Source of the DNA: Methanomassiliicoccaceae archaeon
GTDB taxonomy: Archaea > Thermoplasmatota > Thermoplasmata > Methanomassiliicoccales > Methanomethylophilaceae
DNA length: 26,995 nt
NCBI GenBank assembly: GCA_031254685.1
Contig: JAIRTZ010000117.1
Location: 1-26,995 of the forward strand
Direction: 5' to 3'
How positions within the stretch are numbered: the stretch's first letter is position 1; every line of letters starts with the position of its first letter. Below, in pieces: positions 7,146-14,126 of this stretch. The notes under the pieces were generated by a model that worked only from the letters and a program-made list of their open reading frames with translations, made no database searches and was not told the DNA's origin. Both the position numbers and the translations under genes were made by a program.

Positions 7146-8404
7146 CCGATGATCTTCTGCCCCTTCATGTACGGTCTGAGAACTTTCGGTATAGTCACCG
7201 TCCCGTCCTCATTCTGATAATTCTCGAGTATCGCGACCATCGTCCTCGGTAACGCCAATCCGGAACCGTTCAGCGTGTGAACGAACTCGCTCTTCAGGTG
7301 CGGTTCCGGACGGAATTTGATCCTGGCCCTGCGCGCCTGGAAATCGGTGAAGCACGAGCACGACGACACCTCAAGCCAATTGTCCCTTCCCGGGGCATAC
7401 AGCTCAAGGTCGTAGCATTTGGCGGCGTGGAAGCTCATGTCCCCTGTGCACAGCAGGAGGATCCGATACGGCAGCTCAAGCCCGCGGATGATGTCCTCCG
7501 CGTTCTCACGAAGTTCTTCGAGAACGTCGAACGAGTTCTCGGGACGGACGAAGCGGACCATCTCCACCTTGTTGAATTGGTGCACACGCGCGATGCCTCT
7601 CGTGTCCGAGTGCTTTCCCGCCTCGCGCCTGAACGACGGAAGATACGCGACGTACGATATCGGAAGGTCGTTCTTATCGAATATCTCGTCCTGATGCAGA
7701 TTCGTCACCGGTACTTCGGCCGTCGGGTTCAGCCACAGGTCGTCCCTCTCCAGCCAGTACATGTCGTCCTTCAGCTTCGGGTACTGCCCGGTGCCGATCA
7801 CGGCGCTGCGGTTGATGACGGCGGGCGTGAACACCTCTTTGTAACCTTGGTCGTGATGGATGTCGAGCATATAGTTGATCAGCGCCCTCTCAAGCCTTGC
7901 GCCGTCCCCCTTCAGCACGTAGAAGCCGCTGCCCGCGACCTTCGTACCGCGTTCGAAATCTATGATGTCAAGGGCCTCGCCGATCTCGAAATGCTCCTTC
8001 GGTCTGAAATCGAATTTTCTGACCTTCCCGCGTTCCCCCACGATGACGTTGTCGTTCGCGTCCTTTCCGACCGGTACGCTGTGATGCGGTATGTTAGGGA
8101 TCTCAAGCACGCATCCCTCCCTTATCGCGTCGAGCTCGGCAAGTTTTGTGTCAATGTCTTTGATCTCGTCGGACACGAGGCGCATCTCCTCTATCTTCTT
8201 CGTCTTCTCGGCGCCCTTGAGCGACGGTATCGTCTGCGATACCGCGTTGCGCTCCTTTCTGAGGACGTTCCCGCGGTCCGTGAGCCTTCTCCACTCGCTG
8301 TCGGCGCGTATGAACTCGTTGAGCACATCGTCGGTATAGCAGCGGTCCCTGAGCATCCCGCGCACCTTCTCCGGCTCCTGTCTTATGATGCTGATGTCTA
8401 ACAC
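7142..8404 (-). CDS. serS: Seryl-tRNA synthetase, common type
   Basis: A 420-aa class II aminoacyl-tRNA synthetase that charges tRNA-Ser (and tRNA-Sec if present). An N-terminal tRNA-binding helical hairpin (about residues 27-100, rich in K/E/R) precedes the catalytic core, with motif 2 FRREAGKHSDTRG (258-270) and motif 3 near GSGLALPRTMVAILE. This is the common bacterial/eukaryotic-like enzyme, not the unusual methanogenic-type SerRS found in Methanococcus and Methanothermobacter. The start is GTG 8404, six nt after a GAGGT ribosome-binding sequence and 9 nt after the YhbY-like gene stop, so it is the last gene of a four-gene leftward operon. Its TAA overlaps the TAA of the convergent HD gene. 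Confidence 0.96.
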   Translation of the reverse strand: MLDISIIRQEPEKVRGMLRDRCYTDDVLNEFIRADSEWRRLTDRGNVLRKERNAVSQTIPSLKGAEKTKKIEEMRLVSDEIKDIDTKLAELDAIREGCVLEIPNIPHHSVPVGKDANDNVIVGERGKVRKFDFRPKEHFEIGEALDIIDFERGTKVAGSGFYVLKGDGARLERALINYMLDIHHDQGYKEVFTPAVINRSAVIGTGQYPKLKDDMYWLERDDLWLNPTAEVPVTNLHQDEIFDKNDLPISYVAYLPSFRREAGKHSDTRGIARVHQFNKVEMVRFVRPENSFDVLEELRENAEDIIRGLELPYRILLLCTGDMSFHAAKCYDLELYAPGRDNWLEVSSCSCFTDFQARRARIKFRPEPHLKSEFVHTLNGSGLALPRTMVAILENYQNEDGTVTIPKVLRPYMKGQKIIG

Positions 8405-8413
8405 GATGATACC

Positions 8414-8707
8414 TCAGAACTTCTTCTCCGAAAGGGATGTCCACGTTCGTTTATCGGTAAGCACGACGACGTTCCCGCGTATGTCGACGATCACGGAATC
8501 CGTAGCCTGCGAGAGCGCGGCCGCGATGTCGGCGGTCTCGGACTCGGAGTTCGGGAGAACTTTCACTTTGACTATCCTGTGCGCCTTGATCTGCGTTCTC
8601 AGTTCTTCAAGGACGCCTTCTTTCAGTCCTTCCTTCCCGACATGCAGCGTGGCGCTGATATCCTTGGCCCTGCGCATGATCTCCTTCTTCGCTTCCTTTT
8701 CGGTCAT
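8414..8707 (-). CDS. CRS1-YhbY domain RNA-binding protein
   Basis: A 97-aa single-domain CRM (CRS1-YhbY) protein, a KH-like fold that binds RNA; the bacterial homologue YhbY is associated with the large ribosomal subunit precursor. The hallmark GxxG-like loop is present as LHVGKEGL near residue 21, with the usual pattern of helix, strand (VKVKVLPNS) and a final strand ending VVVLTDKR. The start is ATG 8707, which follows GGAG by 9 nt and overlaps the stop of RNase P component 4 by 4 nt. The longer frame to 8761 would lie inside that gene. Linkage with RNase P and serS suggests a role in rRNA or tRNA maturation. Confidence 0.9.
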   Translation of the reverse strand: MTEKEAKKEIMRRAKDISATLHVGKEGLKEGVLEELRTQIKAHRIVKVKVLPNSESETADIAAALSQATDSVIVDIRGNVVVLTDKRTWTSLSEKKF

Positions 8708-9018
8708 CGTCTCTGCTCCTTCACGTACGGTATGCGTTTCACCGTACCGCATTCGGCGCACACCATTATTATCCTATGCGTCCCGAGACGCACGCGGAAT
8801 GTGCCCGGTGTCATGGGCGTAAAGCAATTTTTGCAATATATATGCTCTTTAGGGATCTTCGTCCGGGTGCGCATGGATATGCGCCTCGCGATGTCCACGT
8901 AACGTCTCGCAAGATCGATATCGCCGTGCGATGCCTGCTCCCTGGACATTGCCATGAGCCTCTCTATCCGCACCATCGCTATCTCGGAGACCTCAGTGCG
9001 GTTCACTCTCTTGCCCAT
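8704..9018 (-). CDS. rnp4: Ribonuclease P protein component 4 (Rpr2/Rpp21)
   Basis: A 104-aa archaeal RNase P subunit, homologous to eukaryotic Rpp21/Rpr2, which with the RNase P RNA removes 5' leaders from pre-tRNA. An N-terminal helical part (RIERLMAMS...ARRYVDIARRISMRTRTKIP) is followed by a zinc ribbon with YCKNC (Cys62, Cys65) and VCAECG (Cys87, Cys90), then a basic tail, as in the family. ATG 9018 is the only good start; no clear ribosome-binding sequence precedes it, although it lies only 36 nt after the stop of the 337-aa gene. It overlaps the YhbY-like gene by 4 nt, so the two are translationally coupled. Confidence 0.93.
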   Translation of the reverse strand: MGKRVNRTEVSEIAMVRIERLMAMSREQASHGDIDLARRYVDIARRISMRTRTKIPKEHIYCKNCFTPMTPGTFRVRLGTHRIIMVCAECGTVKRIPYVKEQRR

Positions 9019-9054
9019 GTGTATCAGCGGTACCCAATATCAGCGGCGTTTTAA

Positions 9055-10068
9055 TCATTCCGCTCCGCCGGTCAGCGAATCAAGGAGCTCCTTCACTTCT
9101 TTCTCCTCATCCGACAATTCTTTTCCGGTGTCCGAATAATTATCGCACAGGAACACGAAATAGTCGTGGAATCCCGCGACGGCCGTGTCCCAATCCTGGT
9201 CCGACGACGATATCCCGAGGTCGGGATAGGAGACCTTCCAAAGCATCGTCCCCGAGTCGTATCCCACGAGGGCCCCCACGGACGCCGCAAGCGGTATGTC
9301 GCGTTCCGCAGAAATCATGTGCCTGAACATCTTCACGTTGAACGGTTCCGCGGATTCGATATCGGAGACCTCCAGCAGTTCCCCGTCATCGGAATATTTC
9401 AGCGTTCCTTTGAGAACGACGGGGCCGTTGACGTATCTCGAGGCGTCGCCCTCCGCATCTTTCGAACGGAACGAGATCTTCACGCGGTCCTCGCCGACCA
9501 CGAAGCCGTACATCGGCGCGTTCCTCTTCGTCCGGGCGCCGTTGAGTATACCGGCGACGGAGCCCTTCGCGATCTTTCCGTTCCTGTCGAGGAACGCCTG
9601 CGCCTTGCCCAGGTCCAGCGGTTCGAATTTATTCTCTTTCCCGTCCGTACCGAACAGCAGTGTATATCCCCGGTCGGATGCCATGTGCTTGGAGAGCTGC
9701 ATCAGGTCGTACAGGACCATGCACCTGTATCTCGGATCGTTATAGCTGTCCTCCATCCAGTACGTCCCGGAGCCGGAGCCCATTTTCTCCAAGGTCATCA
9801 TCAGCTTGGCCGCGGCCTTGTCCATCAGCGCGCTCTGCCCCTTCCCGGCGGACGCTTTGAACGATATGCCGCCGCTCTCCGGATCGATGTACAGCGTGAA
9901 TCTTTCCGCGAGCGCCTCCGCCGGCCGGTCGTGCGATCCGAACTCCTCGGCAATGAACGACTCGCCGATGTGCGTCAGCAGAAGCTGAACGTCGAACATG
10001 ACATCGGACGCGACCGCTATCGGTATCCGCTTATCTTCCTTCTCAGACCTGACAGTTATCCCGAACAT
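9055..10068 (-). CDS. Unrecognised 337-aa protein heading the rnp4-serS operon
   Basis: I do not recognise this protein. It is soluble, acidic, without signal peptide, membrane segment or zinc motif. It starts with a short strand-helix segment (FGITVRS...IPIAVASDVMFDVQLLLTHIG) and has a middle region rich in beta strands (VKISFRSK, VVLKGTLKYSDDGELLEV). The last 90 residues (EYP-like strand KVSYPDLGISS, then a helix HDYFVFLCDNY and an acidic tail EEKEVKELLDSL) loosely recall the HicB-like C-terminal module of some bacterial proteins; that is a weak impression. The ATG at 10068 follows a leader with a perfect inverted repeat. It precedes RNase P component 4 by 36 nt on the same strand, but could also be an independent gene. 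Confidence 0.8.
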   Translation of the reverse strand: MFGITVRSEKEDKRIPIAVASDVMFDVQLLLTHIGESFIAEEFGSHDRPAEALAERFTLYIDPESGGISFKASAGKGQSALMDKAAAKLMMTLEKMGSGSGTYWMEDSYNDPRYRCMVLYDLMQLSKHMASDRGYTLLFGTDGKENKFEPLDLGKAQAFLDRNGKIAKGSVAGILNGARTKRNAPMYGFVVGEDRVKISFRSKDAEGDASRYVNGPVVLKGTLKYSDDGELLEVSDIESAEPFNVKMFRHMISAERDIPLAASVGALVGYDSGTMLWKVSYPDLGISSSDQDWDTAVAGFHDYFVFLCDNYSDTGKELSDEEKEVKELLDSLTGGAE

Positions 10069-10080
10069 ATGATCCCCGTA

Positions 10081-10101
10081 CCGTCCGCCCGTGAAGCGGA
10101 C
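10081..10101. repeat. Inverted repeat overlapping the start of transcription of the 337-aa gene
   Basis: CGTCCGC, 7-nt spacer, GCGGACG: a perfect 7-bp dyad, 13-33 nt upstream of the leftward ATG. The leftward TATA box predicts transcription starting near 10083-10087, inside the dyad, so it can be an operator that blocks the promoter or a leader hairpin. Confidence 0.5.
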
Positions 10102-10107
10102 GATTCT

Positions 10108-10113
10108 CTTATA
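10108..10113 (-). promoter_or_regulatory. TATA box for the leftward 337-aa gene operon
   Basis: Read on the minus strand the element is CATTATAAGAG, about 40 nt ahead of the ATG. A second AT-rich element (CAAATATAATG, 10120-10130) lies just upstream and could serve instead. Confidence 0.5.
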
Positions 10114-10190
10114 ATGCGCACATTATATTTGAATTTCCGCAACGTGTGACGCCCGATATGTGCGTCCGCGGCGCGATAAAGCAAAAGTCC

Positions 10191-10200
10191 TTAAATATAT
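10191..10200 (+). promoter_or_regulatory. TATA box for L10e
   Basis: TTAAATATAT preceded by AAAAGTCC, a good BRE-TATA pair. Transcription would begin near 10222, giving a leader of about 23 nt that holds the ribosome-binding sequence GGTGGT (10235-10240), 4 nt before the ATG. Confidence 0.7.
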
Positions 10201-10244
10201 CTTGAGGATTGTCTGCTCTCATTGGACTATCTTTGGTGGTATAA

Positions 10245-10760
10245 ATGGCGAGAAAGCCCGCAGTGATGTATAGGCAAGTGAAAGGTCAGGCGTTCACCCG
10301 CAGAGAATATATGGGCGGCGTTCCGAACAACAGGATCTCACAGTATGACATGGGAAGCTCCGCTGAGTTCCCGATCCAGCTTTCGCTGAAGGTCGAGAAC
10401 CGCGTGCAGGTAAGGCACACCGCTCTGGAAGCGGGACGCATAGCTGCGAACAGGGTTATGAGCAAGAGGGCAGGCGTCGCGAACTATCACCTGAAGGTGC
10501 GCGTGTATCCGCACATTGTTCTCAGAGAGAACAAATTGGCAACGGGCGCAGGCGCGGACCGTGTCTCATCCGGCATGAGGGGCGCATTCGGGAAGAATGT
10601 CGGCACCGCGGCGAGGATGGAGCACGATCAGCCGATCCTTACGATAACGTGCGGTCCGGCACACTTCAACCTTGCTAAGGAAGCGTTATGGAAGGCGTCC
10701 ATGAAATATCCGACCCCGTGCTACATCGACGTCGAGAAAGGCAAGGAACTCGTGCCGTAA
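10245..10760 (+). CDS. rpl10e: Large subunit ribosomal protein L10e (uL16)
   Basis: A 171-aa archaeal L10e, the counterpart of bacterial L16, located at the tRNA-binding face of the large subunit near the A site and peptidyl-transferase centre. It starts with the family-typical MARKPA...YRQVKGQAFTRREY segment, followed by GGVPNNRI and the conserved ALEAGRIAANR and HHxLR-like (HIVLRENK) segments. Length equals that of archaeal and eukaryotic members. ATG 10245 has a GGTGGT ribosome-binding sequence and a clear upstream TATA box. The dph2 gene begins only 2 nt after the stop, so ribosome and elongation-factor modification genes are cotranscribed. Confidence 0.97.
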   Translation: MARKPAVMYRQVKGQAFTRREYMGGVPNNRISQYDMGSSAEFPIQLSLKVENRVQVRHTALEAGRIAANRVMSKRAGVANYHLKVRVYPHIVLRENKLATGAGADRVSSGMRGAFGKNVGTAARMEHDQPILTITCGPAHFNLAKEALWKASMKYPTPCYIDVEKGKELVP

Positions 10761-10762
10761 GC

Positions 10763-11749
10763 ATGTTCGACCTTCGTCTTGACGATGCATGCGGATGGAT
10801 ACGCAGTAAAGGTTTTTCTTCGGTGGCCTTACAGATGCCCGAAGGGCTGAGGCTCAGGGCGCATGAGATCGCCGATCATATCTCTTCGAGGACGAAGGTC
10901 CAAGTTCTGATCGTCGGGGACCCTTGCTACGGCGCGTGCGACGTTTACATCGATTACAAACGGTTCGCCGACGGATTGATACATTTCGGCCACTCGCCGA
11001 TACCGTCGGTATCGGACGACGATAACATACTTTTCATCGAGGCCTTCGTGAACATCGATATCAAAGAGAAAATCGCGAGGATCGCGGACGGTCTGCCGGA
11101 ACGGATCGGACTGATAGCCGCGGTCCAGTACATCGGCGCGCTCAAAGATGCGAAGAATGTGCTCGAAAGCCTGGGAAAAAAGGTGCTCATCGGAAAGGGC
11201 GACGCGCGTCTGAGATACGAGGGGCAGATATTGGGATGCAACTGCAGCTCCGCCGAGGCGGTCGCGGACGAAGCGGATTGTTTCCTTTACATAGGGGAGG
11301 GGAACTTCCACCCGCTGGCCGCCGCATTCGGCATAGGCAAGGAGATAAAAGTGTTCGATCCGACAACTTCAGAGCTGAGAACGACGAACGATGTGCGCGA
11401 CCGCATACTGAGGAAGAGGTTCGCAGCGATAGAGAGTGCAAAGGCGGCAGATTCATTCCTTGTGATCGTCTCATCGAAGGCCGGGCAGAGGAGGGACGCC
11501 GTTGCCGACGATATCGCAGCGAAGATCTCCGAAGAAAAAAAAAAGGCCTACAAGGTTGTTATGGAGGAGGTCACCCCGAACGCTTTGCTCGCGTACAGAG
11601 TGGATGCGTACGTGAGCACCGCATGCCCGAGGCTGGCGATCGACGACTCGTTACGTTACGATAGGCCGATGCTCACACCCGCGGAGACGGAGGTCGCGAT
11701 CGGCATCCGCGATTGGAATGACTACGGATTCGATCAGATACGCGGCTGA
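10763..11749 (+). CDS. dph2: Diphthamide synthase Dph2
   Basis: A 328-aa archaeal Dph2, a non-canonical radical SAM enzyme that transfers the 3-amino-3-carboxypropyl group of SAM to the EF2 histidine, first step of diphthamide. Its [4Fe-4S] cluster is held by three cysteines, one per domain, all present: Cys59 in YGACDV, Cys159 in LGCNC and Cys288 in STACPRLAIDD; spacing matches Pyrococcus Dph2. The start ATG 10763 lies 2 nt after the L10e TAA; a longer frame from 10688 lies inside L10e. A run of ten A at 11535-11544 encodes Lys259-261 and keeps the frame intact here. Confidence 0.95.
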   Translation: MFDLRLDDACGWIRSKGFSSVALQMPEGLRLRAHEIADHISSRTKVQVLIVGDPCYGACDVYIDYKRFADGLIHFGHSPIPSVSDDDNILFIEAFVNIDIKEKIARIADGLPERIGLIAAVQYIGALKDAKNVLESLGKKVLIGKGDARLRYEGQILGCNCSSAEAVADEADCFLYIGEGNFHPLAAAFGIGKEIKVFDPTTSELRTTNDVRDRILRKRFAAIESAKAADSFLVIVSSKAGQRRDAVADDIAAKISEEKKKAYKVVMEEVTPNALLAYRVDAYVSTACPRLAIDDSLRYDRPMLTPAETEVAIGIRDWNDYGFDQIRG

Positions 11750-11795
11750 CGGATGCGTTCCCGGGAGTCCGCGTTAACGGATGTTCATTAATATC

Positions 11796-11804
11796 TTTTA
11801 TATA
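11796..11804 (+). promoter_or_regulatory. TATA box of a short stand-alone transcription unit
   Basis: CTTTTATATA in an AT-rich tract (11786-11820) after the dph2 stop. Transcription would begin near 11822-11830 and end at the strong terminator at 12154-12185, a unit of about 360 nt. Confidence 0.55.
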
Positions 11805-11870
11805 CTGCATATTCTATTTAGACCTTAACGGGATGTGCGTTCGCGCCGCATTCCGCCATGGGGAGATCGT

Positions 11871-12146
11871 TTGAACATAATAAGAGAGGGTGATACAGCC
11901 GGCGCGCGGTCCGGCGCCCGCATGAGGACGGCCTCGACACGTGATGCCGCGATCATGAGGGAAACATCGTCGTTCTTCGGATCCCCATACGGTACGCCGA
12001 ACGGCGGCCTGACTCTCATAGGATCGTTCTGTGAGAACAGGGGACATCCGGATTCGCGGATATTTTTCCTCGGTCCGGCGATCGTACTCCTTCTCCTCGC
12101 ATCGGAGTATCTGTGCCGGAGGGAGAAAGAGCGCGCGGACGGATGA
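11871..12146 (+). CDS. Possible 91-aa single-pass membrane protein
   Basis: Frame read from TTG 11871, five nt after a GGGGAG ribosome-binding sequence (11860-11865); GTG 11835 or ATG 11922 are alternatives. The product is not recognised. It has a basic, Arg/Ala-rich N-terminal part, a Gly/Pro-rich stretch (GSPYGTPNGG), one hydrophobic segment near the C terminus (IFFLGPAIVLLLLASEYL, about residues 64-82) and a short charged tail (CRREKERADG). The layout is that of a tail-anchored protein. Codon use resembles the neighbours, the stop is TGA, and a terminator hairpin begins 7 nt after it, which supports a real gene. The same interval could instead encode a non-coding RNA. Confidence 0.5.
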   Translation: MNIIREGDTAGARSGARMRTASTRDAAIMRETSSFFGSPYGTPNGGLTLIGSFCENRGHPDSRIFFLGPAIVLLLLASEYLCRREKERADG

Positions 12147-12153
12147 ACCCCGA

Positions 12154-12185
12154 CGGAGGGGGGTCACCCCCTCCGAACCTTTTTT
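12154..12185 (+). terminator. Strong hairpin-T6 terminator
   Basis: CGGAGGGGG, loop GTCA, CCCCCTCCG: a perfect 9-bp stem, followed by AACC and six T (12180-12185). It is the strongest terminator-like element in the window and separates the short unit from the mtxX operon. Confidence 0.85.
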
Positions 12186-12215
12186 CGGACATACGTAAAA
12201 TGACGCGAGCCTAAA

Positions 12216-12226
12216 GTTAATAATAT
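12216..12226 (+). promoter_or_regulatory. TATA box for mtxX operon, leaderless start
   Basis: GTTAATAATAT about 26 nt before ATG 12247, with no ribosome-binding sequence in between; the mRNA probably begins at or next to the start codon. Confidence 0.55.
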
Positions 12227-12246
12227 CCGCGATATATCATCGCATC

Positions 12247-12981
12247 ATGTTCACATACGACAGCCTTCTGAGGGACGTACCGAAAGGCGTTGCCGTCGGG
12301 ATAGGCCGGGGATCGGAGCGCGGCGACGTCGAACGGAGCGCCGCGGCGTTCGGTAACGTAACGATATACGACGATCCCGGGAAGCTTGTGAACGATCTGA
12401 GGAACGGAAAGATAGACGCGGCCGTCCGCGGGGACATGTCGTCGTCCGAACTGCTGCCGATGCTGAGGGACGCGTTCAGATTATCCGACATCCAGCGGAC
12501 CGTCCTTCTGGAGCCGGCCGGGAAAAAAATGATATTCGCCGCCCCGGTGGGAATAGACGAGGGCTGGACCGTATCGCAGAAATACGATCTCGCGGTCAGG
12601 AGCATCAAACTGATGAGGCGCATCGGAATGGGTGAGCGCATCGCCGTGATGTCCGGGGGAAGGGACGATGACAAAGGACGCAATGACACCGTCGACAGGA
12701 CGATAGACGACGCGGCCGAGCTCGTCGCAAAGCTGAGATCGGATGGTTACGATGCATATCACGCCGAGATACTGATAGAATCGGCCGTGAACGAGGCGGA
12801 CCTCCTGATCGCACCGGACGGGATATCCGGTAACCTGATATTCAGGACATTGCACTTTTTGGGCGGCGCAAAGGCATTGGGTGCGCCTGTTCTAAATATG
12901 GATAAGGTGTTCGTGGACACGTCAAGGGTGAAGACCGACTATAGGGACTCGATAGCCCTTGCGATGCATCTCACAAGGTGA
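12247..12981 (+). CDS. mtxX: MtxX family protein (methanogenesis marker protein 4)
   Basis: A 244-aa protein related to phosphate acetyl/butyryltransferases, assigned to the MtxX/methanogenesis marker 4 group found in methanogens; its biochemical role is not established. Visible family features are the VAVGIGRGS N terminus, the central GWTVSQKYDLAVRSIKLMRRIG segment, the AVMSGGRDDDKGR motif and the C-terminal APDGISGNLIFRTLHFLGG stretch that corresponds to the phosphate-acyltransferase active-site region. ATG 12247 is probably leaderless. The stop lies 4 nt before queD and its last codons carry the queD ribosome-binding sequence AAGGTGA, so it is cotranscribed with the preQ0 genes. Identification is by family pattern only. 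Confidence 0.8.
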   Translation: MFTYDSLLRDVPKGVAVGIGRGSERGDVERSAAAFGNVTIYDDPGKLVNDLRNGKIDAAVRGDMSSSELLPMLRDAFRLSDIQRTVLLEPAGKKMIFAAPVGIDEGWTVSQKYDLAVRSIKLMRRIGMGERIAVMSGGRDDDKGRNDTVDRTIDDAAELVAKLRSDGYDAYHAEILIESAVNEADLLIAPDGISGNLIFRTLHFLGGAKALGAPVLNMDKVFVDTSRVKTDYRDSIALAMHLTR

Positions 12982-12985
12982 AAAA

Positions 12986-13459
12986 ATGATCATTGAGATA
13001 GACGGCGCACATTCGGGCATTCGTTTCTCGGCATGCCATTTCATTCCGGGGCACGAGAAATGTTCCAAGCTCCACGGGCACTCGTACATCGTCCGCGCGC
13101 GCCTTGAGGGGGACGTCGGCGCCAACGGTATGATAATGGACTTCGTCGACATCAAACGGTCGTTAAGAACGATCGCGGACGAGATGGACCACAAGACGCT
13201 GCTGCCGAGGAACACCGACCTCGTGAACGTCACGGAGAAGGGGAACGAGGTGGAGGTCCGGACGTGCGGCAAACGTTACGTGTTCCCGAAGGAGGATGTA
13301 CTGATACTCGACATCGACATAACGACGGCGGAGGAGATGAGCAGGCTGATGGCGAAAAGATTGCTTTCCGTGGTCAAATTCCCGAAGAATGTGAAAAAGC
13401 TGTGGGTAGGTCTCGACGAAGAGCGCGGACAGACCGCATGGTACTCGGAATCGCTGTGA
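12986..13459 (+). CDS. queD: 6-carboxytetrahydropterin synthase QueD
   Basis: A 157-aa member of the 6-pyruvoyltetrahydropterin synthase family that makes 6-carboxy-5,6,7,8-tetrahydropterin from dihydroneopterin triphosphate, the second step to preQ0. The zinc ligands His18, His30 and His32 and the catalytic Cys26 are in the QueD-type CxxxHGH motif (CSKLHGH). MDFVDIK and DHKTLLP match the conserved subunit-interface and active-site segments. ATG 12986 is set by the AAGGTGA ribosome-binding sequence at 12975-12981; the upstream ATG at 12959 lies inside mtxX. In archaea preQ0 is used to make archaeosine at tRNA position 15. Confidence 0.93.
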   Translation: MIIEIDGAHSGIRFSACHFIPGHEKCSKLHGHSYIVRARLEGDVGANGMIMDFVDIKRSLRTIADEMDHKTLLPRNTDLVNVTEKGNEVEVRTCGKRYVFPKEDVLILDIDITTAEEMSRLMAKRLLSVVKFPKNVKKLWVGLDEERGQTAWYSESL

Positions 13460-13463
13460 TACA

Positions 13464-14126
13464 ATGCCGAGGGCCGTTGTTCTTTTATCCGGGGGATTGG
13501 ACTCGACGGTCACGCTCGCATCCTCGATCAGCGGCGGTAACGAGACGACGGCGCTGAGCTTCAGGTACGGCCAGCGGCACATCAGGGAATTGGATTCCGC
13601 CGCCGCGGTCGCGAAGCATTACGGGATAAGGCACATCATCGCGGACATCGACCTGTCGTCCTTCAGATCGTCCCTGATCGGAGATTCCGGGGAGATCGGG
13701 AAGGACAGGAAGGACATAGGCGGCGACATCCCCGACACTTACGTTCCCGCAAGGAACATCATAATGCTGAGCGTCGCCGCCGGACTGTGCGAATCGATAG
13801 GCGCGGAATTGATTTACATAGGCGCGAACTCCGTCGACTATTCCGGATATCCGGATTGCAGGAAGGAGTTCTTCGATGCCTTCGAGGAAGTGATATCGAA
13901 GGGAACGAAGGCCGGCGCCGACGGGACCCCGATAAAGGTGGTCACGCCCATACTGACGTTATCGAAATCGGATATCATCAAACTGGGAATGAGGCTGAAT
14001 GCGCCGCTGCATCTGACGTGGTCGTGCTACGAAGGCGGCGGGACACCGTGCGGAAGATGCGATTCGTGCATCCTCAGGGAAAAGGGATTCAGGGACGCCG
14101 GATACAGGGACGGGGTGGCGCCGTGA
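13464..14126 (+). CDS. queC: 7-cyano-7-deazaguanine synthase QueC
   Basis: A 220-aa ATP-dependent amidotransferase-like enzyme that turns 7-carboxy-7-deazaguanine plus ammonia into preQ0. The PP-loop LSGGLDST is at residues 8-15, the YVPARN motif at 93-98, and the zinc site at the C terminus has Cys188, Cys196, Cys199 and Cys202 (CYEGGGTPCGRCDSC). Length is normal. It starts 4 nt after queD and overlaps queE by 4 nt (GTGA), a tight operon. Confidence 0.95.
   Translation: MPRAVVLLSGGLDSTVTLASSISGGNETTALSFRYGQRHIRELDSAAAVAKHYGIRHIIADIDLSSFRSSLIGDSGEIGKDRKDIGGDIPDTYVPARNIIMLSVAAGLCESIGAELIYIGANSVDYSGYPDCRKEFFDAFEEVISKGTKAGADGTPIKVVTPILTLSKSDIIKLGMRLNAPLHLTWSCYEGGGTPCGRCDSCILREKGFRDAGYRDGVAP

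Noticed and set aside
7277..8401. Long plus-strand frame (374 codons) opposite serS
   Set aside because: Lies entirely antisense to a well-supported seryl-tRNA synthetase; composition is typical of a shadow frame.
9166..10149. Long plus-strand frame (327 codons) opposite the 337-aa gene
   Set aside because: The minus-strand frame has normal codon use, promoter and operon context; the plus frame is Arg/His/Val-rich without domains. Some doubt remains because the minus-strand protein is itself unrecognised.
11871..12146. Sec61-beta (SecG) identity for the 91-aa protein
   Set aside because: It shares only a GGL segment ahead of a C-terminal membrane helix; the usual AGLxRYF box and short tail are not matched.
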